Source of the DNA: Pseudomonas sp. R84
Lineage (GTDB): Bacteria > Pseudomonadota > Gammaproteobacteria > Pseudomonadales > Pseudomonadaceae
Length of the DNA: 64,000 nucleotides
Direction of reading: 5' to 3'
Assembly (NCBI RefSeq): GCF_009834515.1
Contig: NZ_CP019426.1
Span: 4,639,501-4,703,500, forward strand
The notes below the pieces were generated by a model. The model had not been told where the DNA came from and did no database searches. It saw only the letters and a program-made list of their open reading frames with translations. The translations under genes were made by a program, and so were the position numbers. Shown here piece after piece: positions 18,779-26,083 of the stretch (position 1 is the stretch's first letter; each line of letters starts with the position of its first letter).

Positions 18779-20473
18779 TTAGAAGCCCATACTTAAATGT
18801 TCGGCAATCGGGCCAAGCGCCAGAGTCGGCAGAAAGGTCAGGCCGCCCACCAGCAAAATGGTCACGGTCAACAGGGTCACGAACAGCGGGCCGTGGGTCG
18901 GGAAGCTGTTCTGGCCGATCGGTGCGGTTTTCTTCATCGCCAGGCTGCCGGCCAGCGCCAGTACCGGGAGGATGTAACCAAAGCGGCCGATCAACATGCC
19001 CAGACCGAGCATCAGGTTGTGGAACGGCGTGTTCGCGCTCAGGCCACCGAACGCCGAGCCGTTGTTGGCACTGGCCGAGGTGTAGGCGTAAAGCAACTGG
19101 CTGAAACCGTGCGGGCCAGGGTTGCTGATGGTCGCCGCAGCACTGGGAACCGCGGCGGCAATCGCACCGAGCACCAACACACCAACCGGCATGACCAGCA
19201 AAGTCACCACCAGCAATTGCACCTCACGCGCCTGCAGTTTCTTGCCGAGGTATTCCGGCGTACGCCCGATCATCAGACCGGCGAGGAACACCGCGATCAG
19301 CACGTTGAGCAACATGCCGTAGAGCCCCGCGCCGACGCCGCCGAAGATCACTTCGCCAACCATCATGTTGACCAGCGCGACCATGCCGCTAAGCGGGTTG
19401 AGGCTGTCGTGCATGCCATTGACCGAGCCGTTCGAGGCGGCCGTGGTGGTCACCGACCAGAGCACGGTGGCGGTGGTGCCGAAGCGTGCTTCCTTACCTT
19501 CCAGCGGCGCGGTCTGTTCAACCGCAGCGTTGTTCAGCGTCGGGTTTGGCTGATACTCAGCCCACAGCGAAGTCGTCCCGCCGATCAGGAACAGCGCCAG
19601 CATGCAGGCGATGATCGCGCGGCTCTGACGCAGGTCCTTGACGTAGTGGCCGAAAGTGAACACCAGCGCCACCGGAATCAGAATGATCGAAGCGACTTCG
19701 AACAGGTTGCTCCACGCCGTCGGGTTCTCGAACGGATGCGCCGAGTTGACGCCGAAGAAGCCGCCACCATTGGTGCCCAATTGCTTGATCGCAATCTGAC
19801 TGGCGGCCGGGCCGAGCGGGATCACTTGATCGACGCCTTGCATCGTCACCGCATTCACATATTGCGCGAAGGTTTGCGGCACGCCCTGCCAGACCAGATA
19901 CAGCGCCAGCAACAGGCACAGTGGCAGCAAGCCGTAGAGGGTGGCGCGGGTCATGTCGACCCAGAAGTTGCCGAGGGTTTTCGTCGATTTGCGGCCGATG
20001 CCACGGCACAGCGCAACCAGCACGGCGAGGCCGGTGGCGGCGCTGACGAAATTCTGCACGGTGAGGCCGACCATCTGGCTCAGGTAGCTGAGGGTCGCTT
20101 CACCGCTGTAGGACTGCCAGTTGGTGTTGGTCATGAAACTGACCGCGGTGTTGAACGCTTGCGTCCATTCCTGGCCCGGCAGGTTCTGCGGGTTCAGCGG
20201 CAAGTGATCCTGAAACAACAGGATCGCGAACAGCAGCAGAAAACCGGCGAGGTTGAACGCGAGCAGCGCCAGCGTGTATTTCTGCCAGCTCTGTTCAGCT
20301 TGCGGATCGACCCCGGCGATGCGATAGCAACCGCGCTCGACCGGGCCGAGAACCGGCGTCAGCCAAGTGCGCTGACCTTCCATCACCTTGTAGTAAAAGC
20401 GCCCGAGCAGCGGCGCCGGCAGCAAGACCAGCGCAAAAAAAGCGAGGATCAGCCAATAGTCATAACTGTGCAT
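18779..20473 (-). CDS. kdpA: Potassium-transporting ATPase subunit KdpA
   Basis: Potassium channel-like subunit of KdpFABC, 564 residues from the ATG at 20473 ([10 protein letters not shown]). The frame extends 64 codons upstream, across kdpF, which rules out the longer form; AGGAG lies 7 bp ahead of the chosen ATG. About ten membrane helices are visible, with the degenerate selectivity-filter loops of the superfamily (for example [10 protein letters not shown] near 113, [12 protein letters not shown] near 230, [11 protein letters not shown] near 345). K+ enters here before transfer to KdpB. Confidence 0.96.
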   Translation of the reverse strand: MHSYDYWLILAFFALVLLPAPLLGRFYYKVMEGQRTWLTPVLGPVERGCYRIAGVDPQAEQSWQKYTLALLAFNLAGFLLLFAILLFQDHLPLNPQNLPGQEWTQAFNTAVSFMTNTNWQSYSGEATLSYLSQMVGLTVQNFVSAATGLAVLVALCRGIGRKSTKTLGNFWVDMTRATLYGLLPLCLLLALYLVWQGVPQTFAQYVNAVTMQGVDQVIPLGPAASQIAIKQLGTNGGGFFGVNSAHPFENPTAWSNLFEVASIILIPVALVFTFGHYVKDLRQSRAIIACMLALFLIGGTTSLWAEYQPNPTLNNAAVEQTAPLEGKEARFGTTATVLWSVTTTAASNGSVNGMHDSLNPLSGMVALVNMMVGEVIFGGVGAGLYGMLLNVLIAVFLAGLMIGRTPEYLGKKLQAREVQLLVVTLLVMPVGVLVLGAIAAAVPSAAATISNPGPHGFSQLLYAYTSASANNGSAFGGLSANTPFHNLMLGLGMLIGRFGYILPVLALAGSLAMKKTAPIGQNSFPTHGPLFVTLLTVTILLVGGLTFLPTLALGPIAEHLSMGF

Positions 20474-20481
20474 AGCCGCTC

Positions 20482-20571
20482 CTAGTTCCGATCCGCGCGC
20501 AACAGCGCAACCAACAGATAAATGAACAGCCCCGCTGCCAATAGCAGTGACACCCCGTCCAGAACGCTCAT
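20482..20571 (-). CDS. kdpF: KdpF small membrane subunit
   Basis: A 29-residue single-helix peptide (MSVLDGVSLLLAAGLFIYLL, then VALLRADRN and stop), read from the minus strand directly upstream of kdpA (8 bp gap). Length, single hydrophobic helix and position match KdpF, which stabilises the Kdp complex in the membrane. GGAGAT lies upstream of the ATG. Confidence 0.92.
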   Translation of the reverse strand: MSVLDGVSLLLAAGLFIYLLVALLRADRN

Positions 20572-20656
20572 GGAAGATCTCCGAGTTACGGCGTATTGCC
20601 GTGTGTGCAGGCATTGTCGGAAAGGAGGCTGTAAAGGAACGAGAGCGAGGGGTGCT

Positions 20657-20690
20657 GCGGGGCATAAAGAAAGCGTAAAGAGTGGGTTTA
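20657..20690 (-). promoter_or_regulatory. Candidate KdpE operator upstream of kdpF
   Basis: On the minus strand CTTTACG and CTTTATG occur as direct repeats with an 11-bp period, about 90-105 bp ahead of the kdpF start. OmpR/PhoB-family regulators such as KdpE bind direct repeats spaced one helical turn apart, and the E. coli site is similarly T-rich. This is inference from position and repeat geometry. Confidence 0.4.
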
Positions 20691-20733
20691 TGCTGGCGTT
20701 ACAGGTGGGTTTTGCGCTGTATGGGCGGGCCTC

Positions 20734-20799
20734 TTCGCGAGCAGGCTCGCTCCCACATTTTGAAATGCATTCCCCTGTGGGAGCGAGCCTGCTCGCGAA
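20734..20799. repeat. REPIN-like inverted repeat, type B
   Basis: Same arms as at 15622-15686 (TTCGCGAGCAGGCTCGCTCC and complement). It separates the divergent kdpF and ethanolamine-permease promoters. Confidence 0.9.
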
Positions 20800-20909
20800 G
20801 ACAGCATCACCGACAACATCGCACCCAACTGGCGCACAAAAAGCAGCTACCCCACTGCGAACATCCCCGATACGACAGCTTTCAACTCATTACGACTTGT
20901 TTCAGCGTA

Positions 20910-20926
20910 CTGGCACGCCCACTGCA
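20910..20926 (+). promoter_or_regulatory. Sigma-54 promoter of the ethanolamine permease gene
   Basis: CTGGCACGCCCACTGCA matches the sigma-54 consensus TGGCACG-N4-TTGCW, with GG (20912-20913) and GC (20924-20925) exactly 10 bp apart. It puts transcription start near 20937, 34 bp before the ATG at 20971. Sigma-54 control of ethanolamine genes is known in Pseudomonas. Confidence 0.75.
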
Positions 20927-20970
20927 AACGCCCTGCCCCGAGCTTTCCAAACCGTTCAGGGAGCAAACGC

Positions 20971-22335
20971 ATGAACACACAACTCAAACCCACACTGGGC
21001 ACCTTGCACCTGTGGGGCATCGCCGTAGGGCTGGTGATTTCCGGGGAGTATTTCGGCTGGAGTTATGGCTGGGGCGTGGCCGGAACACTGGGGTTCCTGG
21101 TGACCTCGTTTATGGTCGCGACCATGTACACCTGCTTCATTTTCAGCTTCACCGAACTCACCACCGCGATTCCCCATGCCGGCGGGCCGTTTGCCTACAG
21201 CCGTCGCGCCTTCGGTGAAAAAGGTGGATTGATTGCAGGCCTGGCGACGCTGATCGAATTCGTCTTCGCCCCACCGGCCATTGCCCTGGCGATTGGCGCC
21301 TACCTTAATGTGCAGTTTCCGGCACTCGATCCGAAACACGCGGCGGTCGGCGCCTACATCGTGTTCATGGGCCTGAACATTCTTGGCGTGAAACTGGCGG
21401 CCACGTTCGAGCTGATTGTTTGCGTGCTGGCCGTCGCCGAGTTGCTGGTGTTCATGGGGGTGGTCGCGCCCGCCTTCAGTTTCAGCAACTTCGCCCTCAA
21501 TGGCTGGGCGGGGTCGGATGTGTTTGGTGCACCAGCGATTGCCGGGATGTTCGCGGCCATTCCGTTTGCCATCTGGTTCTTCCTCGCCATCGAGGGCGCG
21601 GCGATGGCTGCCGAAGAGGCCAAGGATCCGAAACGCACGATTCCCAAGGCCTACATCAGCGGTATTCTGACCCTGGTGTTGCTGGCGATGGGTGTGATGT
21701 TCTTTGCCGGCGGTGTCGGCGACTGGCGCACCCTGGCCAACATCAACGACCCGTTGCCGCAAGCGATGAAAACCGTGGTCGGTGATAACTCGGGCTGGCT
21801 GCACATGCTGGTGTGGATCGGCCTGTTCGGTCTGGTCGCCAGTTTCCACGGGATCATCCTCGGCTACTCGCGTCAGTTCTTCGCTCTGGCCCGCGCCGGT
21901 TATCTGCCTGCTTCGCTGGCGAAACTCTCGCGTTTCCAGACACCGCATCGCGCAATCATTGTCGGCGGCATCATCGGCATCGCGGCGATTTACAGCGATG
22001 GCCTGATCAACCTCGGTGGCATGACCCTCACCGCCGCGATGATCACCATGGCCGTATTCGGCGCCATCGTGATGTACATCATGAGCATGCTCAGTCTGTT
22101 CAAACTGCGTAAATCGGAACCGAATCTGGAACGCACTTTCCGCGCGCCGTGCTATCCATTGATTCCAATGATTGCATTGGTGCTGGCGGTGGTGTGTCTG
22201 GTGGCGATGGCGTGGTTCAACGCGCTGATCGGGTTGATCTTCCTCGGTTTCATGGCAGTCGGTTTCGGCTACTTCCTGCTCACCGGGCAACTGCGGGCCA
22301 ACGCACCGGCCGATGCGATGCTGACGGGCAATTGA
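20971..22335 (+). CDS. eat: Ethanolamine permease (APC superfamily)
   Basis: 454-residue inner-membrane amino acid/polyamine/organocation transporter with about 12 helices. The N-terminal segment GLVISGEYFGWSYGW in helix 1 and PHAGGPFAYSRRAFG in helix 3 are typical of Eat-type ethanolamine permeases, as is AIEGAAMAAEEAKDP. It imports ethanolamine for the EutBC ammonia-lyase. The eutBC genes are not adjacent here. GGGAGC precedes the ATG, and a sigma-54 promoter lies 45 bp upstream, so a bacterial enhancer-binding protein such as EatR is expected to control it. Confidence 0.87.
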   Translation: MNTQLKPTLGTLHLWGIAVGLVISGEYFGWSYGWGVAGTLGFLVTSFMVATMYTCFIFSFTELTTAIPHAGGPFAYSRRAFGEKGGLIAGLATLIEFVFAPPAIALAIGAYLNVQFPALDPKHAAVGAYIVFMGLNILGVKLAATFELIVCVLAVAELLVFMGVVAPAFSFSNFALNGWAGSDVFGAPAIAGMFAAIPFAIWFFLAIEGAAMAAEEAKDPKRTIPKAYISGILTLVLLAMGVMFFAGGVGDWRTLANINDPLPQAMKTVVGDNSGWLHMLVWIGLFGLVASFHGIILGYSRQFFALARAGYLPASLAKLSRFQTPHRAIIVGGIIGIAAIYSDGLINLGGMTLTAAMITMAVFGAIVMYIMSMLSLFKLRKSEPNLERTFRAPCYPLIPMIALVLAVVCLVAMAWFNALIGLIFLGFMAVGFGYFLLTGQLRANAPADAMLTGN

Positions 22336-22464
22336 GGGATTTCGGGTGAACCGGGTGCAAGCGGCCTAGAATGGAACCACTGCGAAGTCACTTCGCTCAA
22401 ATGTGGTATGCAGCGTCGCACGGCGAAATCCTCGCCCGTCGACCTGCCCTTAAGGAGAGCCGTT

Positions 22465-22632
22465 ATGCCCTGGTATGCCTGGTTGATTCTGGTGGTTGCA
22501 ATCGGCTCGATCGTCGGCGGATTAATGATGTTGCGCGACACCGCCAACAAGGTCGATCTGACCGATGAAGAACGCCGACGCGTTGCTCAGCGCAATGCTG
22601 AAGCCGACGCCAAGGACGCACAAGATCGCTGA
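22465..22632 (+). CDS. DUF2897 family small membrane protein
   Basis: 55-residue protein with one N-terminal helix (MPWYAWLILVVAIGSIVGGL) and a charged cytoplasmic tail rich in Asp, Glu and Arg. It matches DUF2897 in length and layout. The start at 22465 has an excellent AAGGAGAG site; the frame opens earlier at 22408 without one. It lies 129 bp after the permease and ends at a terminator. Function unknown. Confidence 0.75.
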   Translation: MPWYAWLILVVAIGSIVGGLMMLRDTANKVDLTDEERRRVAQRNAEADAKDAQDR

Positions 22633-22636
22633 ACAC

Positions 22637-22660
22637 AACCCCGCCTGATCGGCGGGGTTT
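22637..22660 (+). terminator. Rho-independent terminator after the DUF2897 gene
   Basis: Stem CCCCGCC/GGCGGGG with a 4-base loop followed by TTT, 5 bp past the stop codon. Confidence 0.85.
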
Positions 22661-22769
22661 GTGCTTTCTATAGCTTTTGGACCTATCTGCACGCTTTTAA
22701 GAAGTAGAAGTACAGTCACCATTTAATTTTCCTTGGTTAAGATGGGGACATTGTTGCGGAGAGTTCCAG

Positions 22770-23324
22770 ATGCGTTACTCGCAGGACCATAAAGCCCAAA
22801 CCCATCAGCGCATTATCAAGGAGGCTTCGGCACGCTTTCGCAAGGACGGAATCGGCGCTACGGGTCTGCAACCCCTGATGAAAGCGCTGGGTCTGACCCA
22901 TGGCGGTTTCTACTCACATTTCAAGTCCAAGGACGAGTTGGTCGAGAAAGCCTTGCAAGAGGCCGGCAACCAGGTTGACGGGTTATGTGCAGAGATTTTT
23001 TCGCAGGATAATCCGCTTGATGCCTTTATCGAGACGTACCTGTCCGAATGGCATCAAACGTCGCCGCATGAAGGCTGCCCGTTACTGACGATCTCTTCCG
23101 AGCTGGGTCTGCGTGGCCAACCCAGCCCCACCAGCGACGTGGTCCTCAATGCTCGGTTGGAGCAGATCGAGAGCAGCCTCGAAGGCGAGAACAGCGCCGA
23201 TCGCGCCATTGTCATCATGTCGACACTGGTCGGCGCGCTGCTACTGTCACGCAGTGTCGCGGATGCCGGGTTTGCGCAACGCATCCTCGATGTCACCCGC
23301 GACCACCTCAAGAATCGCGACTAA
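22770..23324 (+). CDS. TetR/AcrR family transcriptional regulator
   Basis: 184-residue one-domain repressor. The N-terminal helix-turn-helix (about 10-55) shows HQRIIKEASARFRKDGI, then the recognition region LTHGGFYSHFKSKDELV, typical of the AcrR/TetR_N family. The C-terminal ligand-binding part (about 75-184) resembles the TetR_C group found with short-chain dehydrogenase genes. GGAGAG lies 9 bp ahead of the ATG. Its end overlaps the end of the convergent FabF-like gene by 4 bp, so it probably responds to the product of, or controls, that SDR/FabF pair. The ligand is unknown. Confidence 0.85.
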   Translation: MRYSQDHKAQTHQRIIKEASARFRKDGIGATGLQPLMKALGLTHGGFYSHFKSKDELVEKALQEAGNQVDGLCAEIFSQDNPLDAFIETYLSEWHQTSPHEGCPLLTISSELGLRGQPSPTSDVVLNARLEQIESSLEGENSADRAIVIMSTLVGALLLSRSVADAGFAQRILDVTRDHLKNRD

Positions 23325-24595
23325 ACCTGCCAGCGCTTGAACAGCACGCTGGCATTGACCCCGCCAAACCCGAAACCATTGGACAGCGCATATTCGATCG
23401 ACATTGGTCGCGCTTGGCCATGGACGATGTCCACCCCTGCGCTCGCTGGATCGGGGTTGTCGAAATTCAGCGTCGGCGGCACCACCTGATCACGAATTGC
23501 CAGCAGGGTGAAGATCGCTTCAAGCCCACCGGCAGCGCCGAGCAAATGCCCCGTGGCGGACTTGGTCGAGGTCACGGCGATTTTATTTTGCGTGCCGAAC
23601 AACGCTTTGATCGCCGCCAGTTCACCGAGGTCGCCCACCGGGGTCGACGTCGCGTGGGCATTGAGGTGCTGCACCTGATCCGGCTCGATACCTGCCTGCG
23701 CCAGTGCCAGCGTCATCGCCCGCCGCGCTCCACTACCATCTTCAGGCCCGGCGGTCAGGTGATAGGCGTCGGCACTCGTGCCATATCCGACCAGTTCCGC
23801 CAGCGGTGTCGCGCCACGAGCCAAGGCATGCTCGAGGGATTCAATCACCAACAGGCCCGCGCCCTCGCCCATCACGAAGCCGTCGCGCCCGCTGTCGAAC
23901 GGCCGCGAGGCGCGCTGCGGGGTGTCGTTGTAACCGCTCGACAGTGCCCGCGCTGCCGCGAAACCGGCCAGACTGACGCGGTCGATGCAAGCTTCCGCAC
24001 CGCCACAGACGGCAATATCCGCTTCGCCGGCGCGGATCAAGCGCGCCGCATCGCCGATCGCCTGAACGCCCGCAGCGCACGCCGTCACGGGTGCGCCCAA
24101 AGGTCCCTTGAGGCTGTGTTGAATGGACACGTGCCCTGCCGCGAGATTGACCAGAAAGGAGGGAATGGTGAACGGTGACAAACGTCGAGGACCGCGACTG
24201 TCGGTGGTGCGCACGGCGTCGGCAATCGCACCGAAACCGCCGACACCGGAGCCGATGATCGTTGCGGTACGCTCCTGGCTTTTGCTCTCTGAGGGATGCC
24301 AGCCAGCCTGCTCCAGGGCCTGCCGCGCAGCCTCCATGGCGAACAGAATGAAACGGTCCATTTTCTTCTGTTCTTTGGGTGGCGTGGCGCGATCCGGATC
24401 GAAACCGGCTTCGGCGTCCTCTTCCAGCGTCGGCACCGCGCCGCCGACTCGCGTGGGCAAATCAGCAACCACTGCTTCAGGCAAGTTACGCAAACCAGAA
24501 CGCCCGGCCAGCAAACGCTGCCATACGACTTCGAGATCGCTGCCCAAGGGTGAAACCAGGCCCATGCCCGTGACGACTATTCGACGCGAATCCAT
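23321..24595 (-). CDS. Beta-ketoacyl-ACP synthase II (FabF-like)
   Basis: 424-residue condensing enzyme of the FabF family. Residues starting MDSRRIVVTGMGLVSPLG lead into the two thiolase halves. The catalytic triad is intact: Cys in TACAAG (about 170), His in NAHATSTPVGD (about 310) and His in TGHLLGAAGG (about 345). The start at 24595 matches the family N-terminus; the frame opens 33 codons earlier at 24694, inside the SDR gene. It lacks fabD, fabG and acpP neighbours, so it is an accessory paralogue and not the housekeeping fabF. It probably extends a fatty or polyketide chain together with the SDR upstream. Confidence 0.85.
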   Translation of the reverse strand: MDSRRIVVTGMGLVSPLGSDLEVVWQRLLAGRSGLRNLPEAVVADLPTRVGGAVPTLEEDAEAGFDPDRATPPKEQKKMDRFILFAMEAARQALEQAGWHPSESKSQERTATIIGSGVGGFGAIADAVRTTDSRGPRRLSPFTIPSFLVNLAAGHVSIQHSLKGPLGAPVTACAAGVQAIGDAARLIRAGEADIAVCGGAEACIDRVSLAGFAAARALSSGYNDTPQRASRPFDSGRDGFVMGEGAGLLVIESLEHALARGATPLAELVGYGTSADAYHLTAGPEDGSGARRAMTLALAQAGIEPDQVQHLNAHATSTPVGDLGELAAIKALFGTQNKIAVTSTKSATGHLLGAAGGLEAIFTLLAIRDQVVPPTLNFDNPDPASAGVDIVHGQARPMSIEYALSNGFGFGGVNASVLFKRWQV

Positions 24596-24617
24596 ACTGT
24601 GGTGACCTCTGATCAAT

Positions 24618-25421
24618 TCAATTACCGGACTTATAGCGTTGCGCTGCAGCACTGCGGGAAAGGTTCGGCGCCATGACATGGCGAGCAGCAACAAAGGCGT
24701 GCCATTCGCTTGCGTCTGGCAGCGAAGGAATGGTGATCAACTCGCCCTGATCCAGGCCGGCCAGCGCCGCGTCGACCATCTCGCCCGCCTCCATGACCAT
24801 TTCTGCCGGAATGCCACTGGCATCGATACCGGAACGCTCCCAGATTTCGGTGCGGGTCACACCCGGCAGCACGGCCTGGATCTGCACGCCGGTGCCTTCG
24901 AGCTCAGTGTTCAACGACTGGGTCAGGCTCAGTACATAAGCTTTGCTGGCGCTATAGGTAGCGTTGAAGCGTTCCGGAAACAGCGCCACCACCGAGGCGA
25001 TATTGATGATCGTGCCACGACCGGCCTTGGCGAAACTGGCAGCAGCCGCCGATGCCAGGCGGGTGACGGCGGTGATGTTCAACTGGATCAACCGCTCCAA
25101 CTGGTCCATATCGGCGTTGGCCAGTAATCCGTCCGCCGCTACACCGGCGTTATTGACCAGCAGGCTAATGCTCGAATCGCTGCGCAGACGTTGTTCGAGT
25201 TTGAGCACGTCATCCTTCTGCGTCAGATCTGCCTTGAGAACTTCAACCTGAACGCCATGGGCATCACGCAACTGGGTCGCAGCACTTTCCAGACGGTCCT
25301 TGTCACGGGCAACCAGTAGCAGATCAAAGCCACGCGCCGCGAGGCGCTGAGCGTAAATCGCACCAATACCGGACGATGCGCCAGTAACCAGAGCAGTACC
25401 TTGGGATTGTGCGGAATTCAT
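24618..25421 (-). CDS. Short-chain dehydrogenase/reductase
   Basis: 267-residue NAD(P)-dependent oxidoreductase of the classical SDR fold. The dinucleotide motif GASSGIG (about 15-21), NNAG (about 92), Ser in INIASVVAL and the YSASK active-site Tyr/Lys (about 160) are present. It lies 22 bp upstream of the FabF-like gene on the same strand, so the two form an operon. Substrate unknown; a ketoacyl-type intermediate of the FabF-like enzyme is a reasonable guess. Confidence 0.85.
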   Translation of the reverse strand: MNSAQSQGTALVTGASSGIGAIYAQRLAARGFDLLLVARDKDRLESAATQLRDAHGVQVEVLKADLTQKDDVLKLEQRLRSDSSISLLVNNAGVAADGLLANADMDQLERLIQLNITAVTRLASAAAASFAKAGRGTIINIASVVALFPERFNATYSASKAYVLSLTQSLNTELEGTGVQIQAVLPGVTRTEIWERSGIDASGIPAEMVMEAGEMVDAALAGLDQGELITIPSLPDASEWHAFVAARHVMAPNLSRSAAAQRYKSGN

Positions 25422-25479
25422 GAGAGTGCTCCTGGAATGCTTGATGAAAGTAGTTGCCGATGAGACGTGTTGGCTCGAC

Positions 25480-25520
25480 GGATCGGCAAATTATTATAGC
25501 CATAATTCAAACGCAATATG
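25480..25520 (-). promoter_or_regulatory. Candidate promoter and operator of the SDR/FabF pair
   Basis: On the minus strand TATAAT is a perfect -10 hexamer inside the palindrome ATTATGGCTATAAT (25493-25506), about 75 bp ahead of the SDR start. A palindrome overlapping the -10 is what a TetR-type repressor would need. No strong -35 box is seen at standard spacing. Assignment to the nearby TetR regulator is inference. Confidence 0.4.
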
Positions 25521-25592
25521 ATAGACGTAATTTTATATTGTCCGACGAGCGCCCTCTCCACTGCTATCCGCTTGCCATGCACTGGACAAAAT

Positions 25593-25620
25593 AAAAAGGC
25601 CGGTCAATGACCGGCCTCTT
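25593..25620 (-). terminator. Rho-independent terminator after comEA
   Basis: Stem AGGCCGGTC/GACCGGCCT, loop AT, then TTTTT on the minus strand, 18 bp past the comEA stop. Confidence 0.88.
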
Positions 25621-25637
25621 GGCATAGAACACTCAGC

Positions 25638-25973
25638 TTAGTTGACTTCCAGCTTGTCGCGGTTGCGATCCAGGATCGCCTTGCCAATCCCCTTCACTTC
25701 CAGCAATTCTTCCACCGATGCAAAAGGCCCGTTTGTTTCACGATACGTAACAATTGCTTTGGCCTTAGCCTCACCGACTCCAGCCAGTTCCTTTTGCAGC
25801 GTCGCCGCGTCGGCATCATTGAGATCGACTTTTGCACTTTGGGACGGTGCCGCAGTATCCATCACCAAAGGCGCCTTTGGCGCCTCCGCTGGCGCAACAG
25901 GCGCGGCAATAGCGGCGATCGAGGCGCTGGTGAGGAAAGCAAAGATCAGAGAATAGAAGTAACCGGTACGCAT
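25638..25973 (-). CDS. comEA: ComEA family helix-hairpin-helix DNA-binding protein
   Basis: 111 residues from the ATG at 25973 (MRTGYFYSLIFAFLT), with a signal peptide of about 25 residues ending near AIAA. A proline/alanine-rich linker (about 27-48) is followed by tandem HhH motifs (VDLNDADAATLQKELAGVGEA cut to its core, then LLEVKGIG). The periplasmic HhH domain fits ComEA, which binds incoming DNA in natural transformation. Other com genes are not nearby. The frame opens 27 codons earlier at 26054; GGAG before the internal ATG and the signal peptide decide the start. Confidence 0.82.
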   Translation of the reverse strand: MRTGYFYSLIFAFLTSASIAAIAAPVAPAEAPKAPLVMDTAAPSQSAKVDLNDADAATLQKELAGVGEAKAKAIVTYRETNGPFASVEELLEVKGIGKAILDRNRDKLEVN

Positions 25974-26083
25974 TAGTGACGCTCCATCATCGTTTGAGAA
26001 AGCAGCTTTTCCGAAGCTGCTCTCCAAACTTAGGTCATGCTGGAGCGATGTCAAAAATGCGTGCGTTACAGGATGTGAAACAA

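Noticed and set aside
20836..20856. Second GG-N10-GC match upstream of eat (CTGGCGCACAAAAAGCA)
   Set aside because: Only the GG and GC fit; the site at 20910 is far closer to consensus and better placed.
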